Shown here: positions 11,105 to 21,370 of the stretch, piece after piece
Layout: every line of letters starts with the position of its first letter
Position numbering within the stretch: the first letter of the stretch is position 1
Assembly: GCA_905116865.2 (NCBI GenBank)
Contig: CAJHNH020004702.1
Coordinates: forward strand, 117,001-181,000
Reading direction: 5' to 3'
Origin: Candidula unifasciata
Lineage: Eukaryota > Mollusca > Gastropoda > Stylommatophora > Geomitridae
Length of the DNA stretch: 64,000 nucleotides
Notes under the pieces: model-generated
Databases searched by the model: none
What the model saw: the letters and a program-made list of their open reading frames with translations, nothing else
What the model was told of the DNA's origin: nothing
Position numbers and translations under genes: made by a program

Positions 11105-11660
11105 GTGTTTATTGAATATGTAGTCAGTTCTCTCCGTCAGTGAGTGTTTTTCAAGCCATCTTCATTACGTTTTAAAAAAAAAAAAAATATGTCCATTTTT
11201 TCTCATCATTTTATATAAAACCTCAGCCGCTTTCCAATAATCTTTCACTAATCTTTCAACTGTCCATGATTCACTTTTGTATATCAGAATAGAATTGCAT
11301 AGCTCTTGAGAATTCTCTTGCTCGCCTTAACTGACAAAGAATGAAATGATTGCATAGAATATTCTTCATTTTGTAAAATGTTGCCTTTGCTTTAGGTATT
11401 CGACTGTTCATGTCTTTAATGCTTTGATGCTGCATGTTTGACGGTCCGCTTTCTTTGTAATTAATATTACGTCTATGTGTTTGCTGTTCAAGCTAAGTCC
11501 CATGTTTCAACATTCTGTTACAATTATCACCATCGTTTCTTGGGGTTTGCTTTATTACACCGTCAGCATATCGCAGGTTGTACACTATATGCCCACCATC
11601 CGAACTTCCTGGCGTACCATGCCTGGATCTAATTACTGCTGCTACCATTACACTAATGTA
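11105..11660 (-). mobile_element. Degenerate LINE RT fragment, inverted partner of 14250
   Basis: The - strand reads VYNLRYADGVIKQ at about 11550-11590, a catalytic motif with YADD changed to YADG. It is followed downstream by SESWTVER-type residues. The segment 11120-11330 is, by eye, roughly 85% identical in reverse complement to 14270-14455. Stops and frameshifts are frequent. Confidence 0.65.
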
Positions 11661-11679
11661 CACGCTCTTCAATCCCAGA

Positions 11680-11840
11680 GGAGAGTTGGGGTAGTGTAAT
11701 GGCTGGGACGCTTCTGTGCCATTGTGCTTGTCGTTTGTTTGAATCCATATCGATCTGTATTATTTACTAGATGACCCCATTCTTCCATGTCTACCTAGAC
11801 TAAGATTGGCACCAGGACATGTTCATTTGGGTAACGGATA
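11680..11840 (+). mobile_element. tRNA-like SINE head
   Basis: GGTAGTGTAATGGCTGGGAC is a good A-box context, and TTTGAATCC about 45 bp later resembles a B-box. The copy lies just next to the RT fragment at 11105-11660. The body is too diverged to place in a family. Confidence 0.4.
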
Positions 11841-12251
11841 TCTGTATTATTTTAGGCTGTATACCAGTAGTATTCTAGTGAATACCTATCGGTCCTTTCT
11901 ATATTCAAGGCAAATTCGAGGTTGAATTGTCTAATTTGTCTGTTGAGTTCTCTTTCCCAACGGCCTTAACTCTTGCCATCACAAAATGTCATAGTTGGCT
12001 CAGTGAATCTGTTGTGAAATCACGAAAATGATTTACTATATCCACAGGGCCCAAATACACAAAGCTTGTAGAAAACAGATGTGTTCTTAAGTGTTTTCCC
12101 TAGCAAAAAATATAATGTACAAGTATAATACTACGTTAACTGGTGCGTTTGAGTATATCAGCCACAAACGATGCGCTGTTTGCGACTGAATGGGTTTACG
12201 TCCAACATAATGTTATCTGTAAAGATGCTTTTGAGTTACGTTACTTATAGT
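11841..12251. other. Unassigned sequence
   Basis: No coding or RNA feature recognised. Confidence 0.4.
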
Positions 12252-12790
12252 ATAATATTTCATATCTATCACACCTATCTGAGTCACATCACACCTATCT
12301 GAGTCACATCACACCTATCTGAGTTACATCACACCTACATGAGTCACATCACACCTATCTGAGTCACATCACACCTATCTGAGTCACATCACACCTATCT
12401 GAGTCACATCACACCTATCTGAGTCACATCACACCTACCTGAGTCACATCACACCTATCTGAGTCACACCACACCTACCTGAGTCACATCACACCTACCT
12501 GAGTCACATCACCCTACCTGAGTCACATCACCCTACCTGAGTCACATCACCCTACCTGAGTCACTTCACACCTACCTGAGTCACATCACACATGTCTGAG
12601 TCACATCACGCCTATCTGAGTCACATCACACCTTTCTGAGTCACATCACACCTATCTGAGTCACATCACACCTTTCTGTGTCACATCACACCTTTCTGAG
12701 TCACATCACACCTATCTGAGTCACATCACACCTATCTGAGTCACATCACACATATTTGAGTCACATCACACACATCTGAGTCACATCACA
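12252..12790. repeat. 20-bp minisatellite (ACACCTATCTGAGTCACATC)
   Basis: About 27 copies of a 20-bp unit. A sub-block at 12510-12560 carries an 18-19-bp deletion variant (CATCACCCTACCTGAGT), and the last third carries CCTTTCTG and CATATTTG variants. The local clustering of variants suggests stepwise expansion. Confidence 0.93.
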
Positions 12791-13742
12791 TCCATCATTT
12801 TACTCCTACGCCGACACATAGACGCAGAGACTCTTCTGTTTAAGTATTGATGGACGTGTTGTGACACGCCTCACCATAAGGCTAAATTATGTTTATGTAT
12901 TCTAGTTTGTTTTTAAATACCCTTGTCCTCTGACAATGAAGCTTTACTAGCCGCACATGTTTTCGTCGTTTGTGCTTGTGGTGTTGGGTAGCTAACTAGT
13001 TCTTCTGTTTGTTTTGATTGACATTGTTTCACATGTCGTTTAAAGATGGTGCCGAACCAAATACCCAATTCCTTTCAAGATATGGTAAAGAGCCTTTTCA
13101 ACTATTTTTAGGACTCAGGTGATGTAGCTGATAAGGATTGTGCCTTTAGAATCATTTGCCACACATAAAACAGACGTTTACTAAAACTAGCTGCGGCCGT
13201 ATCCTTAAAACTCAACTCTAATGTTTTGTATAAACAGAAAGACCATGGGACAGTTTTGATGTTACCATAGCAGTCGTGTGTCTATTCTTGATTTCCCGAT
13301 GCAGAGATATTCAGTGTAACATAATAATGTGATTTATGTATATCAACAGAGATTCATGTTATGCTTTTTTAAAATGTTGATTTAAATCTGTAGGCATGCA
13401 TCTAATACAACAAATATGTCAGACAGTAAACTGTGTACTGTATTACTTTTTTCCTCATTATGTATATTTTTATTACGTAATTCCTTGTTTTAGTTTTCTT
13501 TATTTTTAATTTTAAAAAAAAAGGGTTTATGAAGTTTGTTGTTTAGATTAGCTTTATTCTAAACAATGTAAACATCAACTGGTTTAAGAAGAATGTTTTG
13601 AAGTTTAGTTTAATAATAAATAACGAAAGGATTTGTGACGATAGCTTTTCAGATTAGTTTAATTCTCAATAACAAAAAAACAAAAAAAAGGCTTTTGGGG
13701 TTTAAGAGGATCAACTTCATTGCACCCTTTAGTTAAATACAT
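12791..13742. other. Unassigned AT-rich DNA
   Basis: No exon or element recognised. It is AT-rich towards 13330-13700, with short A/T homopolymers. Confidence 0.5.
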
Positions 13743-13791
13743 CTCTTTTTCTCTAATTCTCTCTCTTCCTCTTCTCTCTTCCCTCTCTCTT

Positions 13792-13829
<38 letters not shown>

Positions 13830-13987
13830 CTATCTCTTCCCTCTGTGTCTTCCCTCTCTCTCTTTCCTCTATCTCTCGCCTATTTCTCTCCCCCCCCCTC
13901 TCTCTCTCTTCCCTCTCTTTCTTCCCTCTTTCTCCTCCCTCTCTCTCTCTTCCACTTCCCATTTTCTCTCTCTTCCTTCTCTGTCTG
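13743..13987. repeat. CT-rich polypyrimidine tract
   Basis: A pure CT run at about 13794-13824 is embedded in about 240 bp of C/T. It ends at CTCTGTCTGTAG, which could also act as a polypyrimidine tract with a splice acceptor. Confidence 0.9.
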
Positions 13988-14121
13988 TAGAAACACTGGT
14001 TGCCAGAAGAACATTTCCTATCAGAAAGAACACCTCCAGACTGGGCTCACGGAAATCACCAAAAAACTTGCATGTGAAAAAGGAAGAACTGTTCCAGAAA
14101 TGGAAATACTTGCTTTAGACT
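13988..14121 (+). other. Weak candidate terminal exon
   Basis: After the strong polypyrimidine tract and TAG there are about 130 bp open in two frames. Both close with stops at 14118-14123 (for example EKGRTVPEMEILALD then stop). No family is recognised and the tract is a microsatellite, so the acceptor context may be chance. Confidence 0.15.
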
Positions 14122-14249
14122 AGGCACAGGGCTTAAGGACTACTCAACGGAGATTCCTTCCGAAACTACTCGTCGCGATAAATTCTCTTTCGCCGTACTA
14201 TCAGTTTATATCAGCTGCATTCTTAGGCTCTAACAACGTTTCTTTGTTT

Positions 14250-14642
14250 TAAAGTATAAAGACAAGAGAAAGAGAATTCTCAAGAGCTATGCAATCCTAT
14301 TCTGATATACAAAAGTGAATCATGGACTGTTGGGTGATTAGTTAAAGATGATTGGAAAGTGGCGGAGTTTTGTTATAAGAATAATGAGAATAACATGGAC
14401 AGATTTAAAAAAAAAACGTAATAAAGATGAATTGAAAAACACTCATTAACGTAGAGAACACACTACATAAATCATAAGGAGACAATACACATTATTTGGG
14501 CATGCCATGGAAAGGAGAAAACTGGAGTACATTATGAAGGTAAGAAAGTCAGAGGGGAGAAGGAGCAGAGGGAGACGGAGAGAAGATGCTGGTTAATTTG
14601 ACCTCATGGTATGGAAAAAACTGACAGAGTATTCGAAGCAGA
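14250..14642 (+). mobile_element. Degenerate LINE RT C-terminal fragment
   Basis: Frames with frameshifts give SESWTVG, then LFGHAMERRKLEYIMKV and a basic GRRSRGRRRED stretch, the usual C-terminal order of these LINE polymerases. Its 5' half mirrors 11120-11330 in inverted orientation. A SINE A copy begins immediately after it. Confidence 0.7.
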
Positions 14643-14935
14643 ATGTTGTGGCGGAGCGGCTAGACGGGCGCCGCGGATCGTAAGGTCGTGGGTCCGCTCC
14701 CTGGCGGAGCCGGACTTTTCTTCAAAAATGACCTTGGCTCCCAGGTCAACCCAGCCTTGAGTGGGTACCGGGTGCAGTCCCGCGAAGTAGAGGCGGCCGG
14801 CGTAATGCTGACCACATCACCCATCTTGTGCTGTTGGTCTATGAAATATAGGTCTAGCCCTATATGCCCTATACACCTAAAGGCGTGGAGAAGGGTCCTT
14901 TACTTACTTTTCTAGACAGGACAACCGGCAACACA
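14643..14935 (+). mobile_element. SINE family A, near full length
   Basis: The tRNA-derived head has TGGCGGAGCGGCTAGACG (A-box) and GGTCGTGGGTCCGCTCC (B-box). The body has ACCTTGGCTCCCAGGTCAACC and GCGAAGTAGAGGCGGCCGGC. The 3' segment TAGCCCTATATGCCC is followed by AAAGGCGTGGAGAAGG and a TTTACTTACTTTT end. The same order occurs at 32245-32525 and, inverted, at 55465-55700. Confidence 0.8.
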
Positions 14936-14949
14936 TGTCTATGGACTAG

Positions 14950-15135
14950 AGGAAGCGGTAACGAAGTGGCTAGACGTTCGACTGCCAGTGTGAATATTTT
15001 TTAATCACAACAGAGTCGGATTTTTTAAATGTTTTGCTTTTCCAGCCCAAAAAGAATAGCAGGTAACATTCTAGGACATCGATTTCTTATTTGTCGACAC
15101 ATTGTATGCCCTATGCGCCATGGAATGAAAATGAT
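14950..15135 (+). mobile_element. SINE family A, degraded second copy
   Basis: The head GCGGTAACGAAGTGGCTAGA matches the family A-box region. A diverged body follows, with TTGTATGCCCTATGCGCC at its end matching the family 3' segment. Confidence 0.55.
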
Positions 15136-16359
15136 TCATTATCTTAGTGTTACATTAGTTTAATAAAACAACAATACGAGACTCACGTACTAAACATATG
15201 GCACAGCACCTGCAAGCAAGTTAAAGTACAGATTTTGAGATTATGTATTTCTTCCTTTCCAACACATGGATGTAACTTATAGATTTTACTCAATGACTGA
15301 AAGAAACAGATAAATACAGATCTTTCGAACTGAAATGCTACAGAATTAATTTAATTCCCCCCCCCCTCCCCTCCCCCCCCCCCCCTCAAAAAAAAAAAAT
15401 TTTGAAGAGGTAGGAGAAATAAATAGTCTTTTCATGATAAAATTAATTCACGTCAGTAGCAGTATTTGGCCTGTTGATCTCCACAAATCCATATATTGGT
15501 GCTTTCCTGTTCAACCTATGGTTGCTATGGCATCTAATAATCATGTGACATTGAAGGAACCTGTAATTCCGTTTGATTACATGAAATAAGAGCCAGTTAA
15601 TGGGGAACAATTTTGCAAATCGTTATAACTGTAATCAGGCGCAGGGTAATTTTGATTCTTCTTTTATTTTGCAGCATTTTTAGCCTTGCTTCTCTAGTTT
15701 AACGAGTAACAGTTTTTTTCTGATCAATAATAATTTGGACAAAGGCAAAAGTAGTTTTCATAGCACAAGAAAGTCAGTGAAAGTCAGACGAAATTACAAT
15801 TTTAGGTGAGGTAAAGAATCCAAACCATGCATGTCGTAAAAAAATACGTTAAAATTTGGAGTTGGGCATGGTGTTGTAAAACACCTTGTAAAACAATTTT
15901 AGTAACAATAACTAAACTACCAGTGGGGACTCAGGCATGGAAACTGCATAACTGCAGCTCCCCCTACTCATACTCAGTTTTGCCGAGATCACATTTCTGT
16001 ATTAAGTTAGTTTTTTAATTGTCTTTTTTCTTATACCTGTACATTTTATAATCCTCAAGCATCCTGTCAGTTGTCATTTTGCAAGTTCTAAAACACATTT
16101 TTTCTTTTAAATCTATGTACCAAACTGTGTATTTGACAGTTCCAACAACATGGTGTTTGTCTATTGTGTGCACGCGTACGTGTCCGAGAGAAGAAGCTAA
16201 GCATAATGTAGAGAAGCAGTGTCAACAACTCAGTGCCCACGCTGTTTTAGTAATCAGTTTTTCGCACAAGATAAAAACAAGAAGAATGGATTTTGTTTTT
16301 AAATGAATAAACCCTCCCCCTTCCCCTTTCCCCACCTTTTTGTTTCATCCTCTCTTTTC
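15136..16359. other. Unassigned sequence
   Basis: No coding exon recognised. It contains interrupted C tracts at 15356-15386 followed by A11, and a GTTGCTATGGCATC segment near 15521 that only loosely resembles an RFX X-box. Confidence 0.45.
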
Positions 16360-16600
16360 TTGTTCTTGTTCTTGTTCTTGTTCTTCTTGTTCTTCTTGTT
16401 CTTCTTGTTCTTCTTCTTCTTTTTCTTCTTGGCGTTCATTGTCTGAAAACTCTGGCGGAAAGTTTTGGTTGCTCCGTCCATCTCTGAACTGTGGTTTTGT
16501 TCAAGAACCCTCTTTCAGTGTCTACGTCCGTTTTACTGATCTGGCTAATTTATATGCAGACTGTTGATTCATCGTTTGCAAAACAATGTGTGGCTCCAGC
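16360..16600 (-). mobile_element. Retroelement 3' end (family F) with GAA tail
   Basis: On the - strand, coding-like sequence reads KPQFRDGRSNQNFPPEFSD and then NERQEE before running into (GAA/GAACAA)n at 16360-16430. The same 3' terminus followed by GAA occurs at 38195-38400 (-), 49375-49600 (-), 51420-51570 (-), 39895-40015 (+) and 27190-27262 (+). The parent element is not identified. Confidence 0.55.
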
Positions 16601-16653
16601 CGCTTATAACTTTCTAGGCAGGCGAACGGAAAGAGAGAGTGTGTGTGGGGGAT

Positions 16654-16674
16654 GGGGGGGGGGGGGGGGGGGGG
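16654..16674. repeat. G21 homopolymer
   Basis: An uninterrupted run of 21 G, preceded by a short GT run. One of many long G/C homopolymers in the window. Confidence 0.9.
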
Positions 16675-16844
16675 CTAATGAGCTTAAGTCCTGTTCAACT
16701 GTACAACAATAATAATAACAGTTATTATATTATTGTTGTTATTATGTCCCAATTGCAAGAAAAATATGGACACTAACTACACTGATAACACTACGAAATT
16801 TGTAAATAAATGTTTAAAAAGGGAATTCTGTACATGGTATGGAG
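16675..16844. other. Unassigned sequence
   Basis: AT-rich, including an ATAATAATAAC palindrome-like stretch near 16709-16745. No gene. Confidence 0.4.
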
Positions 16845-17360
16845 ATGCTCCGCTTCTTCTTTCTTCTTTTGTCGTCTCACTGTTACCAGGTGCTAGCCCA
16901 AAGTTGTAGTTTTCTGTATTTGTCTTGCGCTTCTTGGTTTGCTTGAGTGATAGATTTGTTCAACTTTTGCAGGGTTTATCTACACAATTTATCCATCTCT
17001 TTCTTGGTCTTCCTCTCGTCTTCCTCCCAAATGTTCTACTATAAAAAGTCTCGTATGCAGTCTAGTAATGATGCGATGCTCCTCTGCTCCCTACAGTTTA
17101 TTTTGCGGAAAGAGGTGGTACACAAGGTCTCTGAGCCCTCGCGTCCCGGCGCTTCTGTTTGTCACTGCTCCACGCCAGATGCGTCCCATCTCATTTGACA
17201 GTTCCATGTCGCTTCTCTCCATTAACATTTCTTTTTCCAGTTCCTATTTTCTATTCTCTCATACATTTATGCCGTCATGCCTAATTACGTGTTTATACCG
17301 ACCATTACGTGTTTTTACTTGCTGCTTTGCTATTTTTTTTCTTGTCATGTAAACTGGACA
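16845..17360 (-). mobile_element. LINE C-terminal fragment (family G) with GAA-type end
   Basis: The - strand reads TFGRKTRGRPRKRWINCV, the basic RGRPRxRW motif near the LINE polymerase C-terminus. It ends with GTGAGACGACAAAAGAAG. The + strand copy at 41395-41550 ends the same way (GTGAGACGACAACCGAAG), which defines a common 3' end. Confidence 0.6.
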
Positions 17361-17429
17361 GTTAGAAAAGTTAAAAAAAAAAGGGGAAAAAAGTTGTTTG
17401 TAAACCATTATATTTAACAGTCGTCCCCA

Positions 17430-17630
17430 TGTGGGGTGCAATGATTCGTTATTTGAAGCCCCCTATCCTGGTGCTTGCCGGGGGCCCTGAACATAGCCGG
17501 GCCTTAAATATGGCCTCACGGCTGAAAGGGGTTTCTATGACCTCTCTATGGGTGATCCTCATCCGCATGGTGGCGCTTTGTGTCACGGGGTGTTTATCGC
17601 TTGTGTGATTTCCTGTTGGGGTACAACAAG
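17430..17630 (+). mobile_element. Repeat family D copy
   Basis: Contains TTATTTGAAGCCCC, GCCGGGGGCCCTGAACATAG, CTCATCCGCATGGTGGC and GTGTGATTTCCTGTTGGGGT in that order. Four other copies lie at 17755-17935 (+), 21195-21370 (-), 35220-35375 (-) and 63475-63716 (-). The last has a target-site duplication, so D is a mobile, probably non-autonomous, unit of about 240 bp with no obvious tRNA head. A GA microsatellite follows this copy directly. Confidence 0.7.
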
Positions 17631-17632
17631 AG

Positions 17633-17639
<7 letters not shown>

Positions 17640-17691
<52 letters not shown>
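17640..17691. repeat. GA microsatellite
   Basis: About 26 GA units directly after a family D copy, preceded by an A-rich stretch. It may have grown from the element tail. Confidence 0.95.
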
Positions 17692-17692
<1 letters not shown>

Positions 17693-17754
17693 AAGCATCA
17701 TTTGATAATGCAGTTTTCATTCATTGCTTACTTGATTATAGTCATTTGTCATTT

Positions 17755-17935
17755 GTCGTGGGATGCAATTTTGTGTTATTTTGAAGCCCCAGCCGGGCCA
17801 TAAATATAGCTTAACGACTGAACGGGTATTCCAGGACCACTACACGGGTGATCCTCGTCTGCATGGTGGCACATCGTGTCACCGTATGTTTTTCGCTTTT
17901 GTGATGTCCTGGTGGGGTACAACTTAGTTACTTAC
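17755..17935 (+). mobile_element. Repeat family D copy
   Basis: The same order of motifs as the copy 320 bp upstream (TTTGAAGCCCCAGCC, GGTGATCCTCGTCTGCATGG, GTGATGTCCTGGTGGGGTAC), in the same orientation but more diverged. Confidence 0.65.
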
Positions 17936-17939
17936 TTTC

Positions 17940-18065
17940 ATTCACAGACGGTCTCGACCATAGATACATCATGCTGCAGCAAAGTTTCCCTGACGCTATC
18001 TTTCCATCTGGTTTTTTCTCCGCCGTGTGCTCTATTCTCTCATCTATTAGAGAAGGACGTAGAGG
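17940..18065 (-). mobile_element. LINE RT C-terminal fragment
   Basis: In reverse complement this matches the end of the element at 7518-8660: the segment encoding RTRWKDNIRETLQQHDV there is seen here as a degraded KDSVRETLLQHDVSMV-like frame. It is a truncated copy of about 125 bp. Confidence 0.6.
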
Positions 18066-18100
18066 AAAAAAAAAGTAGTAACTATATCAATCGCTTCCCT

Positions 18101-18123
18101 CCCCCCCCCCCCCCCCCCCCCCC
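18101..18123. repeat. C23 homopolymer
   Basis: An uninterrupted run of about 23 C inside a short C/T-rich stretch. Confidence 0.9.
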
Positions 18124-18534
18124 GCCCTCGCAATCCCTCTGGCTCTCCTTTTTCAGCTCTTCTAAAATATAATAACTATCTAAAACATACAGCTGCATTA
18201 AAAGTACTTGAAAGTTTCCAGAAAGTTCCGTGAAAGTCTGAGAATGAAATGGTAACGAAGAAAGAGACTGTCACCTGATAGGTCACGGTAAAGTATATAA
18301 ATGTAATTCTCAACCTTTGTCATGGTAGCCCCCCACCCAGCCCACCCGCCCCTTTCCTTGGATAGATGGCAAGACCACCACGTCAATCTACAATTAAAAG
18401 CACGTGTTATCCAATTAATTATATTGTAAAAGGAAGATGTACAAACTGCTCATTAAAACAAAAAGAATATTTGATTTAAAATAAAAGTCAAAACAATGTT
18501 AGTATAATATATTATTGCATGCGCAAATGGACTC

Positions 18535-18935
18535 AATTTGAGTGAGGATTATTGTCTGGATTTGTTTCTCCGGGACATGCCAGTGTGTTGGGACAGGAAC
18601 AGAGGGACAGGCTGGCTGGCTGTACACAACTTGGTGGAATACTGATGTATGATAAGTTAGAGGTGGTTAGTGCTTTGTGGGATAGCGTGCACAGTTCGGA
18701 GGAGCAGATGGATCACTGCAGTCTGGTGAGCTTGATGCAGCGGGGAGTGACAAGGGGTTCTGGCAGATGCTCGAGTCTCAGAGGAGGAGCAAGACGGACG
18801 TTTAATCAGCATGCTAATGGCACATTTAGTAAAAGAATTCTGCACTGGCTGCTGAAGATTTGGACGGCGTGCTTATGGAACTGTCCTGACTGCTGTGATG
18901 TCGGTTCTTGAATCAGCTCAACTCAACTCACTTTC
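18535..18935 (+). mobile_element. RNase H C-terminal fragment of a LINE (family E)
   Basis: A 119-codon frame reads SGFVSPGHASVLGQEQRDRL and on to ARRTFNQHANGTFSKRILHW. The copy at 22055-22440 (-) has the canonical form GNEQADRLAG, which carries the last catalytic aspartate region of retroelement RNase H. Both share downstream MxLGVTRGSGR and RRTFNQ. RNase H removes the RNA template during LINE replication. Here the frame ends in CDCCDVGS-type residues and the DNA ends in GATGTCGGTTCTTGAATCA plus a CTCAA pentanucleotide tail. Only the 3' part is present. Confidence 0.7.
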
Positions 18936-19026
18936 AAAGTTGCTTGACGCCCCATCGAAACGTTGTTGTGCACCATCATGCAGCGCGCCATTCATGCTGA
19001 ACACTACTGGCATAGATAATTACGCT

Positions 19027-19350
19027 TAGGGGGCTGCGTGGTCTCGAAGCATTGTATCCATCTCGAGGGCTAGAGGTTCCGGTTTCAATCCCTGGTAAGT
19101 GTTGGGATTTTTTCACATAGACTTGAACTTCCCTGGTTTCTGGGTAGTGAGATCGGACACCCGTGTGCATTGTTGCGCACGTAAAAAACCACTTGGAAAT
19201 CGAAAAAAAAGTAGCCTAACGGCGCTGCCCGGGCAACATTTTGAGTTAAAATTCTACCCAAAGTATTTTAGGATCTTCGCCGGTGCTACAGAGCCTGTGC
19301 ACTGTGCTGAGCTTCTTTGGGCTCAAATTTGAATTAGAAGAAAGAAGAAA
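19027..19350 (+). mobile_element. SINE family B, full length
   Basis: The tRNA-like head CTGCGTGGTCTCGAAGC with GGTTTCAATCCC (B-box) leads into GACTTGAACTTCCCTGG, GATCGGACACCCGTGTGC, AAAGTAGCCTAACGGCGC and CAGAGCCTGTGCACTG. The 3' end runs GAATTAGAAGAAAGAAGAA, a GAA tail. Sister copies lie at 27440-27705 (+), 38925-39215 (+) and 35715-36015 (-). Confidence 0.85.
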
Positions 19351-19389
19351 GCACTTATACGTTACTACCCATAACTTGAACACCTTAAA

Positions 19390-19560
19390 CAAATAAGCTT
19401 CACGACGGCTTGTTTTTAAAATTCACCTTGGCTCCCATGTCTAGCCAACCTAAAATAATACCAGGTAAAATTCTTGGTAGTCAAGGCGACCGGGACTGGT
19501 ACATCATCCACCGAATGCTAGTTAGTCTAATCAAAGTCTAGCTTCACATGTCTGTAAATG
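19390..19560 (+). mobile_element. SINE family A, degraded copy
   Basis: ATTCACCTTGGCTCCCATGT and CAAGGCGACCGGGACTGG match the family body; the tRNA head is missing. Confidence 0.5.
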
Positions 19561-19796
19561 TCACTGGGGTCTTAACAAATGAGTCGAGAAAACCCATCAT
19601 TTGACATCTCATGGCATAGTCTGCTGAGGGGCTTCTTTTACACAGGAGGCAAATAGAGGGTGTGATATAAATATTGACATAATTATTATGTTTCAGCGTA
19701 GTGACTTCGGGTTCGCGATATATGGGCTGATTTCCGAAATGAGAATTTTCAAGTTTGTGGATTTTTTTTTTTTCTCTATTTTATGAATGATAATTG

Positions 19797-20309
19797 TAGA
19801 GAAGAAAGAGAAGAAGAAGAAGAAGAAGAAGAAGAAGAAGAAGACGAAGAAGAAGAAGAAGAAGAAGAAGAAGAAGAAGAAGAAGAAGAAGAAGAAGAAG
19901 AAAAAAGAAGAAGAAGAAGAAGAAGAAGAAGAAGAAGAAGAAGAAGAAGAAGAAGAAGAAGAAGAAGAAGAAAGAAAGAAGAAAAGAAGAAGAAGAAGAA
20001 GAAGAAGGAGAAGAAGAAGAAGAAGAAGAAGAAGAAGAAGAAGAAGAAGAAGAAGAAGAAGAAGAAGAAGAAGAAGAAGAAGAAGAAGAAGAAGAAGAAG
20101 AAGAAGAAGAAGAAGAAGAAGAAGAAGAAGAAGAAGAAGAAGAAGAAGAAGAACGAACGAACGAACTTTATTTTCAAAGGGTCACGAAGAAGAAGAAGAA
20201 GAAGAAGAAGAAGAAGAAGAAGAAGAAGAAGAAGAAGAAGAAGAAGAAGAAGAAGAAGAAGAAGAAGAAGAAGAAGAAGAAGAAGAAGAAGAAGAAGAAG
20301 AAGAAGAAG

Positions 20310-20341
<32 letters not shown>

Positions 20342-20345
20342 GAAG
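19797..20345. repeat. 550-bp GAA microsatellite with an internal insert
   Basis: Two long GAA blocks (about 19810-20151 and 20188-20340) flank a 35-bp island with (CGAA)3 and CTTTATTTTCAAAGGGTCAC. The island recurs nowhere else in full, but a CGTT/CGAA run at 49259-49280 is similar. The poly-E, poly-K and poly-R frames are compositional. Confidence 0.95.
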
Positions 20346-21190
20346 AAAATAATGGTGATGATGATGATTATGGTAGGGGTGGTGAGAAAAATGAAAAGTA
20401 AGAGGATGTGGAAAAGGAAAAAAACAAAAGAGGAGTAGATACGGATGAAGAGACCTAAGAGAAAGCGAAAAGAATTATGTTAAAATAAGAAAGAAAAGAG
20501 ACAAGATAATAAACAAAAAAGAAGGCAAACGAAACAAATACAAAAACTAAACGCAAATGACAGGACAGAAAGCCTATTCGAGTTTCATTGTAAAGCTAAC
20601 AAACCAGATTTTAAAAATACATCACACGTACTTCAATTGTCCCTGCCAAAGCTGGTACCCGCCTCCTGATCGTTTGTCACTTCTCTAGTTCCCTCTGTAC
20701 CGATCGCAGACACGGATTAACAGTCAATGAATAATAGATAAATTTACTGAAAGCGGTTCGAAATCACTCTTGGCGCCACGGTATCGACCCTGGACGCCTG
20801 TTGTGCCAGCCATACCCCAGTCTCGACATGGTCCTGCTGAAGTATTTAACACCCCTTGATTCTCTCCGTACAGTTCTTGTCTGAACAATGGTCACCAAAA
20901 TCCCCACGAAAGACTGATGGAAGTCGTGACAGAAATGGAGAAATTTGTTACAGGTTTTGTGTTGTAGTGTGATTAGCTCTGTGGCATGAGGGTTTGTGAA
21001 AGAGAAAGAATATAACCCAAAAGTGAAACAACAGGGGGAAAACATGCAAGACACAAAAAAAGTTAAGCAGAGAGTTGTATCGAGGAAAGTCTACCATTCA
21101 CAAAGCTTCTTTTATGGAGCTTTTGGTTATAATTGTTGACTTCTTCTTAAGCCAAGTTTATTGGCTAAAATTGGTAGGTAGATAGACAAG
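20346..21190. other. Unassigned sequence with a possible tRNA-like head
   Basis: No exon recognised. On the - strand around 20765-20835, GGGTCGATACC resembles a B-box, so a degraded SINE is possible. Confidence 0.4.
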
Positions 21191-21194
21191 TTTT

Positions 21195-21370
21195 ACCCTA
21201 TTGGGGCATCACACGAGCAAAAAACAGCCGGTGGCACAAAGTGGAGAGGTCCCAGAAACCTCTTTCAGCGGTTAGGCCATATTTATAGCCAAGCTATATT
21301 CAGTGCCCCCGGCAAAAGTCAGGGTGGGGCTTCAAATAACTAAAAATTCATCCCACAAGGAACGACTAAT
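21195..21370 (-). mobile_element. Repeat family D copy
   Basis: The inverted order GGGGCATCACACGAGC, GGTGGCACAAAGTGG, CCATATTTATAGCC, GGGTGGGGCTTCAAATAAC matches family D on the - strand. Confidence 0.7.

Noticed and set aside
12252..12790. CRISPR-like array
   Set aside because: The units are contiguous 20-bp repeats without unique spacers, and the DNA is eukaryotic.
13743..14121. Confident terminal exon after the CT tract
   Set aside because: The acceptor is part of a microsatellite and neither open frame resembles a protein family; kept only as a weak feature.
15519..15536. GTTGCTATGGCATC as an X-box
   Set aside because: Two mismatches to the palindrome and no coding sequence downstream.
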